Shown: in pieces, positions 40,111 through 51,277 of the stretch
Position numbering within the stretch: position 1 is the first letter of the stretch
Layout: every line of letters begins with the position of its first letter
Source: Hexactinellida sp. DTS-2022
Lineage: Eukaryota > Porifera > Hexactinellida
Direction of reading: 5' to 3'
NCBI GenBank assembly: GCA_028753945.1
Contig: JAPNXP010000003.1
Location: forward strand, 1,488,001 to 1,552,000
Length of the DNA: 64,000 nucleotides
The notes under the pieces: generated by a model
Seen by the model: only the letters and a program-made list of their open reading frames with translations
Databases searched by the model: none
What the model was told of the DNA's origin: nothing
Program-made: the position numbers and the translations under genes

Positions 40111-43100
40111 AATTGAGTGAGTGGTGTTTCAGTGGCACTGTCAGGACACCTTTGATGATAAATACTTCATATCATCGAAAGAAACAACTGGAAACTTCGG
40201 TAAACCATTCATTTATCATTTTGGTAGTTTTTGCCAGACATTGCTGTTAAAAATTGGTTTTTCTAGATATTATACTCTTAAATGAATGTAAATTGAGTAA
40301 TTTGATTTTAAGTGGCACTGTTAGGACTCTTTTGATGATTTATACTACATATCATCAAAAGAAGCAACAGGAAACGTCCTTAAACCAATAAATTATCAAT
40401 TTGGGAGTTTTTGACAGTCATTGGACTCAAAAATTGGTTTTTCAGGATATTAGGCTCTTAAATGAATGTAAATTGAGTGTGTGGTGTTTAAGTGGCACTG
40501 TCAGGATACCTTTGATGATAAATACTTCATATCATCAAAAGAAACTAATGGAAACGTCGGTAACCATTCATTTATCATTTTGGTAGTTTTTGACAGACAT
40601 AGGTCACAAAAATTGGTTTTTCTCGATATTATACTCTTAAATGAATGTAAATTGAGTGAGTTGAGTTTCAGTGGCACAGTTAGGACTCTTTTGATGATTT
40701 ATACTACATATCATCAAAAGAAACAACAGGAAACGTCCTTAAACCAATAATTTATCAATTTTGGAATTTTTGACAGTCATTGCACACAAAAATTGGTTTT
40801 TCCAGATACTAGGCTCAAAAATGAATGTAAATTGAGAGAGTGGTGTTTCAGTGGCACTGTCAGGATACCTTTGATGATAAATACTTCATGTCATCAAAAG
40901 AAACAACTGGAAACGTCGGTAAACGATTCATTTATCATTTTGGTTTTTTTACAGTCATTGCACACAAAAATTGGTTTTTCACGATATTAGGCTCTCAAAT
41001 GAATGTTACTTGAGTGAGTGGTGTTTCAGTGGCACTGTTAGCACACTTTTGATGATAAATACTTCATATCAAAAAAAGATACAACCGGAAACGTCCATAA
41101 ACCACTAAGTTATGAATTTGGGAGTTTTGGATTGTGATTGCACACAAAAATTGGTTTTTCCAGATACTAGGCTCAAAAATGGATGTAAATTGTTTGAGTG
41201 GTGTTTCAGTGGCACTGTTAGCACACTTTTGATGATAAATATTACATATAATATTAAGAAACAACAGGAAACGTGCTTAAACCATTAATTTATCAATTTG
41301 GAGTTTTTGACAGTCATAGGTCCCAAAAATTGGTTTTTCTCGATAAAATACTCTTAAATGAATGTAAATTGAGCTGAAGTGGTGTTTCAGAGGCAAAGTT
41401 AGGAAACTTTTGATGATAAATAATACATATAATAAAAAGAAACAACAGGAAACGTCCTTAAACCAATAATTTATCAATTTGGGAGTTTTTGACAGTCATT
41501 GCTCTCAAAAATTGGTTTTCCAGATATTAGGCTCTTAAATGAATGTAAATTGAGTGAGTGGTGTTTCAGTGGCACTGTCAGGACACCTTTGATGATAAAT
41601 ACTTCATATCATCGAAAGAAACAACTGAAAAATTCGGTATACCATTCATTTATCATTTTGGTAGTTTTTGCCAGACATTGCAGTTAAAAATTGGTTTTTC
41701 TCGATATTATACTCTTAAATGAATGTAAATTGAGTGATTTGAGTTTAAGTGGCACTGTTAGGACTCCTTTGCTGATTTATACTACATATCATCAAAAGAA
41801 ACAACAGGAAACGTCCTTAAACCAATAATTTATAAATTTGGGAGTTTTTGACAGTCATCGGACTCAAAAATTGGTTTTTCCAGATATTAGGCTCTTAAAT
41901 GAGTGTAAATTTAGGGTGTGGTGTTTAAGTGGCTTTGTCAGGACACCTTTGATGATAAATACTTCATATCATCAAAAGAAACTAATGGAAACGTCGGTAA
42001 CCATTCATTTATCATTTTGGTAGTTTTTGACAGACATAGGTCACAAAAATTGGTTTTTCTCGATATTATACTCTTAAATGAATGTAAATTGAGTGAGTTG
42101 AGTTTCAGTGGCACTGTTAGGACTCTTTTGATGATTTATACTACATATCATGAAAAGAAACAACAGGAAACGTCCTTAAACCAATAATTTATCAATTTGG
42201 GAGTTTTTGACAGTCATTGCTCTCAAAAATTGGTTTTTCCAGATATTAGGCACTTAAATGAATGTAAATTGAGTGAGTGGTGTTTCAGTGGCACTGTTTG
42301 GACAACTTTGATGATAAATACTTCATATCATCGAAAGAAACTACTGGAAACGTCGGTAAACCATTCATTTATCATTTTGGTAGTTTTTGCCAGTCATTAC
42401 TCTTAAAAATTGGTTTTTCTCGATATTATACTCTTAAATGAATGTAAATTGAGTGATTTGAGTTTAAGTGGCACTGTTAGGACTTTTTTGATGATTTAGA
42501 CTACATATCATCAAAAGAAACAACAGGAAACGTCGTTAAACCAATAATTTATCAATTTGGGAGTTTTTGACAGTGAGTGAACTCAAAAATTGGTTTTTCC
42601 AGATATTAGGCTCTTAAATGAATGTAAATTGAGTGAGTGGTGTTTAAGTGGCACTGTCCGGACACCTTTGATGATAAATACTTCATATCATCAAAAGAAA
42701 CTAATGGAAACGTTGGTAAACCATTCATTTATCATTTTGGTGTTTTTTGACAGACATAGGTCACAAAAATTGGTTTTTCTCGATATTTTACTATTAAATG
42801 AATGTAAATTGAGCTGAAGTGGTGTTTCATGGGCACTGTAGGAAACTTTTGATGATAAATAATACATATAATCAAAAGAAACAACAGGAAACGTCCTTAA
42901 ACCAATAATTTATCAATTTGGGTGTTTTTGACAGTCATTGCTCTCAAAAATTGGTTTTTCCAGATATTAGGCTCTTAAATGAATGTAAATTGAGTGAGTG
43001 GTGTTTCAGTGGCACTGTCAGGACACCTTTGATGATAAATACTTCATATCATCGAAAGAAACAACTGGAAACTTCGGTAAACCATTCATTTATCATTTTG

Positions 43101-43940
43101 GTAGTTTTTGCCAGACATTGCTGTTAAAAATTGGTTTTTCTAGATATTATACTCTTAAATGAATGTAAATTGAGTAATTTGATTTTAAGTGGCACTGTTA
43201 GGACTCTTTTGATGATTTATACTACATATCATCAAAAGAAGCAACAGGAAACGTCCTTAAACCAATAAATTATCAATTTGGGAGTTTTTGACAGTCATTG
43301 GACTCAAAAATTGGTTTTTCAGGATATTAGGCTCTTAAATGAATGTAAATTGAGTGTGTGGTGTTTAAGTGGCACTGTCAGGATACCTTTGATGATAAAT
43401 ACTTCATATCATCAAAAGAAACTAATGGAAACGTCGGTAACCATTCATTTATCATTTTGGTAGTTTTTGACAGACATAGGTCACAAAAATTGGTTTTTCT
43501 CGATATTATACTCTTAAATGAATGTAAATTGAGTGAGTTGAGTTTCAGTGGCACAGTTAGGACTCTTTTGATGATTTATACTACATATCATCAAAAGAAA
43601 CAACAGGAAACGTCCTTAAACCAATAATTTATCAATTTTGGAATTTTTGACAGTCATTGCACACAAAAATTGGTTTTTCCAGATACTAGGCTCAAAAATG
43701 AATGTAAATTGAGAGAGTGGTGTTTCAGTGGCACTGTCAGGATACCTTTGATGATAAATACTTCATGTCATCAAAAGAAACAACTGGAAACGTCGGTAAA
43801 CGATTCATTTATCATTTTGGTTTTTTTACAGTCATTGCACACAAAAATTGGTTTTTCACGATATTAGGCTCTCAAATGAATGTTACTTGAGTGAGTGGTG
43901 TTTCAGTGGCACTGTTAGCACACTTTTGATGATAAATACT
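38190..43940 (-). repeat. Higher-order repeat, 2,877-bp unit, two copies
   Basis: A 16-monomer block: about 38,190-41,066 and 41,067-43,943. Landmarks shift by 2,877 bp (38,400 to 41,277; 39,320 to 42,197; 40,041 to 42,918; 40,793 to 43,670). The first copy overlaps the end of the second 5,570-bp unit, so this duplication is later than the 5,570-bp one. Confidence 0.94.
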
Positions 43941-44101
43941 TCATATCATCAAAAGAAACAACTGGAAACGTCGGTAAACGATTCATTTATCATTTTGGTT
44001 TTTTTTACAGTCATTGCACACAAAAATTGGTTTTTCACGATATTAGGCTCTCAAATGAATGTTACTTGAGTGAGTGGTGTTTCAGTGGCACTGTTAGCAC
44101 A

Positions 44102-44130
44102 CTTTTGATGATAAATATTTATCGTCAAAG
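44102..44130. repeat. Satellite orientation switch 2 (B to C), near-perfect palindrome
   Basis: Inverted satellite ends with CTTTTGATGATAAATATT and forward satellite begins at once with TATTTATCGTCAAAGGTGTCC. The sequence across the junction is a palindrome with a single mismatched pair, made of the right half of the monomer dyad joined to its inverse. It is the reciprocal of the product at switch 1. Confidence 0.92.
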
Positions 44131-47100
44131 GTGTCCTAACAGTGCCACTGAAACTCCACTCACTCTATTTACATTCATTTAAGAGCCTAATATCGAGAAA
44201 AATGAATTTATTTGTGCAATGACTATCAAAAACTACCAAATTAAAAGATTAATGGTTTCAGGACGTTTCCGGTAGTTTCTTTTGATGATAAGAAGTATTT
44301 ATCATCAAATGGGTCCTAACAGTGCCACTGAAACAGCACTCACTCAAATTACATTAACTTAAGATCCTAAATATTGAGAAACACGAATCTTTGTTTGATA
44401 TGACAATAAAAAACTCCCAAAATGATAATTTCATGGTTTAAGGACGTTTCCAGTTGTTTCTGTTGATGACATGAAGTATTTATCATCAAAGGTGTCCTAA
44501 CAGTGCTACTGAAACTCCACTCACTCAATTTACATTCATTTGAGAGCCTAATATCGAGAAACACCTATTCTTGTGTGCAATGAAAATCAAAAACTCCCAA
44601 ATTGATAAATTAATGGTTTAGGACGTTTCCAGTTAATTTCTTTAATTATATGAAGTATTTATAATCAAAGGTGGATTAACAGTGCCAATGAAACACTACT
44701 CACTCAATTTATATTCATTTAAGAGCATAATATCGAGAAAAACCAATCTTTTATGTGCAATGACAAAAATAAACTCCCAAATTGATAAATTATTGGTTTA
44801 AGTACGTTTCCAGTTGTTTCTTTTGAAGATATGATGTATTTATCTTCGAAAGTGTCCCAACACTGCCGCTGAAACACCACTCACTGAAATTAGATTCATT
44901 TTACAGCCTAATATCGTGAGAAACCAATTTTTGTATACAATGACTGGCAGAAACTACCAAAATGATAAATTAAAGTTTCAAGGACGTTTCCAGTTGTTTC
45001 ATTTGATTCTAAGAAGTATTTATCGTCAAAGATGTCCGAACAGTGCCACTGAATCTCCACTCACCCAATTTACATTCATTTAAGATTGTAATATCGAGAA
45101 ACACCAATTGTTGTGTGAATGCCTGTCAAAAACAACCAAATTGATAAATTTATGGTTTAAGTACGTATCCAGTTGTTTCTTTTGATGATATGAAGTATTT
45201 AACTTCAAAAGTGTCCTAACTGTGCCACTGAAACACCATCACTCAATTTTCATTCATTTAAGAGCCAAATATCGAGAAACACCAATTTTTGTGTGTAATC
45301 ACAATCAAAAACTCCCAAATTGATAAATGTATGGTTTAAGGACCTCTCCAGTTGTTTCTTTTGGTGATAAGAAGTATTTATCGTCAAAGATGTCCGAACA
45401 GTGCCACTGAAACTCCACTCACTCAATTTACATTCATTTAAGATAATAATATCGAGAAACACCAATTCTCTGTGCAATGACTGTCAAAAACAACCAAATT
45501 GATAAATAATGGTTTAAGTACGTTTCCAGTTGTTTCTTTTGATGATATGAAGTATTTATCATCAAAAGTGTCCTAACTGTGCCACTGAAACACCATTACT
45601 CAATTTACATTCATTTACCTCCTAATATCGAGAAACACCTATTTTCTGTGCAATGACTGTCCAAAACAACCAAATTGATAAATAATGGTTTAAGTTACGT
45701 TTCCTGTTATTTCTTTTGATGATATGAAGTATTTATCATCAAAAGTGTCCTAACTGTGCCACTGAAACACCATCACTCAATTTACATTCATTTAAGAGCC
45801 TAATATCGAGAAACACCAATTTTTGTGTGCAATGACAATGAAAAAGTCCCAAATTGATAAATTAATGGTTAGGGTCGTTTCCAGTTGTTTCTTTTGATGA
45901 TATGAAGTATTTATCATCAAAAGTGTCCTAACTGTGCCACTGAAACACCATTACTCAATTTACATTCATTTACCTCCTAATATCGAGAAACACCTATTTT
46001 CTGTGCAATGACTGTCCAAAACAACCAAATTGATAAATAATGGTTTAAGTTACGTTTCCTGTTATTTCTTTTGATGATATGAAGTATTTATCATCAAAAG
46101 TGTCCTAACTGTGCCGCTGAAACACCACTCACTCAATTTACATTCATTTAAGAACCTAATATCGAGAAACATCAATCTTTGTGTGCAATGACAATCATAA
46201 ACTCCCAAATTGATAAATTATTGGTTTAAGTACGTTTCCAGTTGTTTCTTTTGAAGATATGATGTATTTAACTTCGAAAGTGTCCTAACACTGCCGCTGA
46301 AACACCACTCACTCAAATTAGATTCATTTAACAGCCTAAAATCGTGAGAAACCAATTTTTTGTATGAAATGACTAGCAGAAACTACAAAAATGATAAATT
46401 AAAGTTTCAAGGACGTTTCCAGTTGTTTCTTTTGATGATATGAAGTATTTATCGTCAAAGATGTCCGAACAGTGCCACTGAAACTCCACTCACTCAATTT
46501 ACATTCTTTTAAGATCCTAATATCGAGAAACACCAATTGTTGTGTGCAATGACTGTCAAATCAACCAAATTGATAAATTTATGGTTCAAGTACGTTTCCA
46601 GTTGTTTCTTTTGATGATAATAAGTATTCATCGTCAAAGTGTCCTAACAATGCCACTGAAACTCCACTGACTCAATTTTCATTCATTTATGAGCCTAATT
46701 TCAAAAAAACCAATTTTTGTTTGCAATGACTGTCAAAAACTACCAAACTGATAAATTTATGGTTTAAGGACGTTTCTAGTTGTTTCAAATGATGATAAGA
46801 AGTATTGATCGTCAAAGGGGTCCTAACAGTGCCACTGAAACTTCACTCACTCAATTTACATTCATTTAAAACCCTAATATCGAGAAACACCAATTTTTGT
46901 GTGCATTGACAATAAAAAAGTCCCAAATTGATAAATTAATGGTTTAGGGTCGTTTCCAGTTGTTTCTTTCGATGATAAAAAGTATTTATCATCAAAGGTG
47001 TCCTAACAGTGCCGCTGAAACACCACTCGCTCAATTTACATTCATTTAAAAGCCTAATATCGAGAAACATCAATCTTTGTGTGCAATGACAATCATAAAC

Positions 47101-50100
47101 TCCCAAATTGATAAATTATTGGTTTAAGTACGTTTCCAGTTGTTTCTTTTGAAGATATGATGTATTTATCTTCGAAAGTGTCCTAACACTGCCGCTGAAA
47201 CACCACTCACTCAAATTAGATTCATTTAACAGCCTAATATCGTGAGAAACCAATTTTTGTATGCAATGACTGGCAGAAACTCGAAAATGATAAATTAAAG
47301 TTTCAAGGACGTTTCCAGTTGTTTCTTTTGATGATATGAAGTATTTATCGTCAAAGATGTCCGAACAGTGCCACTGAAATTCCACTCACTCAATTTACAT
47401 TCTTTTAAGAACCTAATATCGAGAAACACCAATTGTTGTGTGCAATGACTGTCAAATCAACCAAATTGATAAATTTATGGTTCAAGCACGTTTCCAGTTG
47501 TTTCTTTTGATGATAAGAAGTATTCATCGTCAAAGTGTCCTAACAATGCCACTGAAACTCCACTGACTCAATTTTCATTCATTTAAGAGCCTAATTTCGA
47601 AAAAACCAATTTTTGTTTGCAATGACGGTCAAAAACTACCAAACTGATAAATATATGGTTTAAGGACGTTTCTAGTTGTTTCTTTTGATGATAAGAAGTA
47701 TTCATAGTCAAAGGGGTCCTAACAGTGCCACTGAAACTCCACTCACTCAATTTACATTCATTTAAAACCCAAATATCGAGAAACACCTATTTTCTATGCA
47801 ATGACTGTCCAAAACAACCAAATTGATAAATAATGGTTTAAGTTACGTTTCCAGTTATTTCTTTTGATGATAGGAAGTATTTATCATCAAAAGTGTCCTA
47901 ACTGTGCCACTGAAACACCATCACTCAATTTACATTCATTTAAGAGCCTAATATCGACAAACACCAATTTCTGTGTGCAATGACAATCAAAAACTCCCAA
48001 ACTGATAAATTAATGGTTTAATAAAGTTTAAAGTAGTTTCTTTTGATGATGAGATGTATTTATCATCAAATGTGTCCTAATAGTGACACTGAAACTCCAC
48101 TAACTCAAATAACAATTATTTAAGAGCTTAATAACGAGAAAAATATTTTTTGTGTGCAATTTACTTCTCAAAAACTACCAAAATGATAAAAGAATCGTTT
48201 AAGGACGTTCCCAGTAGTTTCTTTTGATGATAAGAAGTATATGTCGTCAAAGATGTCCTAAATGTGCCACTGAAACTCCACTCACTCAATTTACATTCAT
48301 TTAAGAGCCTAATATCGAGAAACACCAATTTTTGTGTGCAATGACAATGAAAAAGTCCCAAATTGATAAATTAATGGTTAGGGTCGTTTCCAGTTGTTTC
48401 TTTCTATGATAAAAAGTATTTATCATCAAAGGTGTCCTAATAGTGCCGCTGAAACACCACTCACTCAATTTACATTCATTTAAGAGCCTAAGATCGAGAA
48501 ACATCAATCTTTGTGTGCAATGACAATCATAAACTCCCAAATTGATAAATTATTGGTTTAAGTACGTTTCCAGTTGTTTCTTTTGAAGATATGATGTATT
48601 TATCTTCGAAAGTGTCCTAACACTGCCGCTGAAACACCACTCACTCAAATTAGATTCATTTAACAGCCTAATATCGTGAGAAACCAATTTTTGTATGCAA
48701 TGACTAGCAGAAACTACAAAAATGATAAATTAAAGTTTCATGGACGTTTCCAGTTGTTTCTTTTGATGATATGAAGTATTTATCGTCAAAGATTTCCGAA
48801 CAGTGCCATTGAAACTCCACTCACTCAATTTACATTCTTTTAAGATCCTAATATCGAGAAACACCAATTGTTGTGTGCAATGACTGTCAAATCAACCAAA
48901 TTGATAAATTTATGGTTCAAGTACGTTTCCAGTTGTTTCTTTTGATGATAAGAAGTATTCATCGTCAAAGTGTCCTAACAGTGCCACTGAAACTACACTG
49001 ACTCAATTTTCATTCATTTAAGAGCCTAATTTCGAAAAACCAATTTTTGTTTGCAATGACTGTCAAAAACTACCAAACTGATAAATATATGGTTTAAGGA
49101 CGTTTCTAGTTGTTTCTTTTGATGATAAGAAGTATTCATCGTCAAAGGGGTCCTAACAGTGCCACTGAAACTCCACTCACTCAATTTACATTCATTTAAA
49201 ACCCAAATATCGAGAAACACCAATTTTTGTGTGCAATGACAATAAAAAAGTCCCAAATTGATATATTAATGGTTTAACGACGTTTCCAGTTGTTTATTTT
49301 GATGAAAAGAAGTATTTATCGTCAAAGATGACCGAACAGTGCCACTGAAACTCCACTCACTCAATTTACATTCATTTAAGATACTAATATCGAGAAACAC
49401 CAATTTTTGTGTGCAATGACAATCATAAACTCCCAAATTGATAAATTTATGGTTTATGGACGTTTCCAGTTGTTTCTTTTGGTGATAAGAAGTATTTATC
49501 TTCAAAGATCTCCGAACAGAGCCACTGAAACTCCAATCACTCATTTACATTCATTTAAGATCCTAAAATCGAGAAACACCAATTTTCTGTGCAATGACTG
49601 TCCAAAACAACCAAACTGATAAATATATGGTTTAAGGACGTTTCTAGTTGTTTCTTTTGATGATAAGAAGTATTCATCGTCAAAGGGGTCCTAACAGTGC
49701 CACTGAAACTCCACTAACTCAATTTACATTTATTTAAAACCCTAATATCGAGAAACACCAATTTTTGTGTGCAATGACAATGAAAAAGTCCTAAATTGAT
49801 AAATTAATGGTTTAAGGACGTTTCCAGTTGTTTCTTTTGATGAAAAGAAGTATTTATCGTCAAAGATGACCGAACAGTGCCACTGAAACTCCACTCACTC
49901 AATTTACATTCATTTAAGTTCCAAATATCGAGAAACACCTATTTTCTGTGCAATGAGTGTCCAAAACAACCAAATTGATAAATAATGGTTTAAGTACGTT
50001 TCCAGATGTTTCTTTTGATGATTTGAAGTATTTATCATCAAAATTGTCCTAACTGTGCCACTGAAACACCATCACTCAATTTACATTCATTTAAGAGCCT

Positions 50101-50671
50101 AATATCGACAAACACCAATTTCAGTGTGCAATGACAATCAAAAACTCCCAAATTGATAAATTAATGGTTTAATGACGTTTAAAGTTGTTTATTTTGATGA
50201 TAAGATGTATTTATCATCAAATGTGTCCTAGCAGTGACACTGAAATTCCACTAACTCAAGTAACATTCATTTAAGAGCTTAATAACGAGAAAGATAATTT
50301 TTGTGTGCAATCACTGTCAAAAACTACCAAAATGATAAATGAATGGTTTAAGGACGTTCCCAGTTGTTTCATTTGATGATAAGAAGTATATGTCCACAAA
50401 GATGTCCTAAATGTGCCACTGAAACTCCACTCACTCAATTTGCATTCATTTTACAGCCAAATATCGAGAAAAACCAAATTTGTGTGCAATGACTTTAAAA
50501 ACTATCAAAATGATAAATGAATGGTTTAAGGACGTTTCCAGTTGTTTCTTTTGAAGATATAAAGTATTTATCATCAAAGCTGTCCTAACAGTGCCGCTGA
50601 ACCTCCACTCACTCAATTTACATTCATTTAAGAGCATAATATCGAGAAACACCAATTGTTCTGTGCAATCA
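44117..50671 (+). repeat. 180-bp satellite array, block C (left part)
   Basis: About 36 monomers in the block A orientation. Local higher-order structure: a 355-bp dimer near 45,590-46,100 (ATTTACCTCCTAATATCG variant twice), and a multi-monomer segment with AACATCAATCTTTGTGTGC starting near 46,168, 47,066 and 48,503 (spacings 898 and about 1,437 bp). It is interrupted at GTGCAAT by the P-like element. Confidence 0.96.
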
Positions 50672-50885
50672 TAGACTACTTAATACACAGACTGGCAACT
50701 CACCGAAATCGCAAATAAATAGAGAGGCCAGTTTATAATTTTCACTCGAGGGTTGGACTCTTTATTGAAAGTTACAATTTCGATATAAATGGGGTAAAAA
50801 GTCATGGCGAATCCATTGGGACGGTTTTTGCGATTCTCAGAGTTGCGGTTTGGGCGCCATTTATGATGATTTGGCATTATTTAAC
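50672..50885 (+). repeat. Left long terminal inverted repeat of the P-like element
   Basis: About 210 bp that pairs with 54,030-54,245 with few differences. Matching landmarks include AGAGAGGCCAGTTTATAATT, TTTCACTCGAGGGTTGGACT, TTGAAAGTTACAATTTCGAT and GTCATGGCGAATCCATTGGG. Confidence 0.9.
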
Positions 50886-51277
50886 ATAAAAATAAAATGG
50901 CAAATATTTGTTATTATTTAAACTCATATTCTTACATATTCACCTTTAAGTTTTAGTAAATCCTTAGATGTGTTTATAACTCGCTGAAGATATTTACTGA
51001 GAATATTTCACAATTTGGCAATTCTTCGAAAACGAGAATAATATATTGTAAAGCAACCATATGTCATATAAATATTAAATTTACCTTTACTGTTTACAAA
51101 ATTCATCGTTTATTTTGAATGATTTTCTTTATTTTGTTTAATTATTATGTTACAGATGCACTTTGTGCACGCACTGGCCCCGCATCTCCCCCATGCGGGA
51201 GCTTAATATCCATTATTATCCGAAATGTATTTTAATAACCTCTTATTTTCTGTTACCTTTAGTTAATTAATTTGCTG
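50886..51277 (+). other. Non-coding leader of the P-like element
   Basis: AT-rich sequence between the left repeat and the THAP start codon. It contains a GC-rich hairpin, CCCGCAT / ATGCGGG with a 7-nt loop (51,179-51,199), and two acceptor-like stretches (TTATGTTACAG near 51,154 and CTGTTACCTTTAG near 51,262) that could belong to a leader intron. No clear TATA box. Confidence 0.5.

Larger units (their letters stand above)
12861..44116 (-). repeat. 180-bp satellite array, block B (inverted)
   Basis: About 174 monomers of the same satellite in the reverse orientation, with no transposon interruption. Landmarks read as reverse complements: TTTGACAGTCATTGCACA, AAAAATTGGTTTTTCTCG, GGCTCTTAAATGAATGTAAA, TTTCAGTGGCACTGTTAGG, TTTGATGATAAATAC and AACTGGAAACGTC. 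Monomers from 12.9 to 15.8 kb are diverged single units. From about 15.8 kb to 44 kb the block is built from near-identical higher-order copies. Open frames up to 160 codons on the plus strand have a 60-residue periodicity and follow the repeat rather than any start, splice or promoter signal; they are not called as genes. Confidence 0.97.

Noticed and set aside
12861-44116. Many open frames of 60-160 codons on the plus strand, with recurrent peptides such as KLVFLDIRLLNECKLSEWCF
   Set aside because: They follow the 180-bp satellite period, lack start context, splice or promoter signals, and are cut by indels and stops at arbitrary places. They reflect the consensus of a non-coding repeat.
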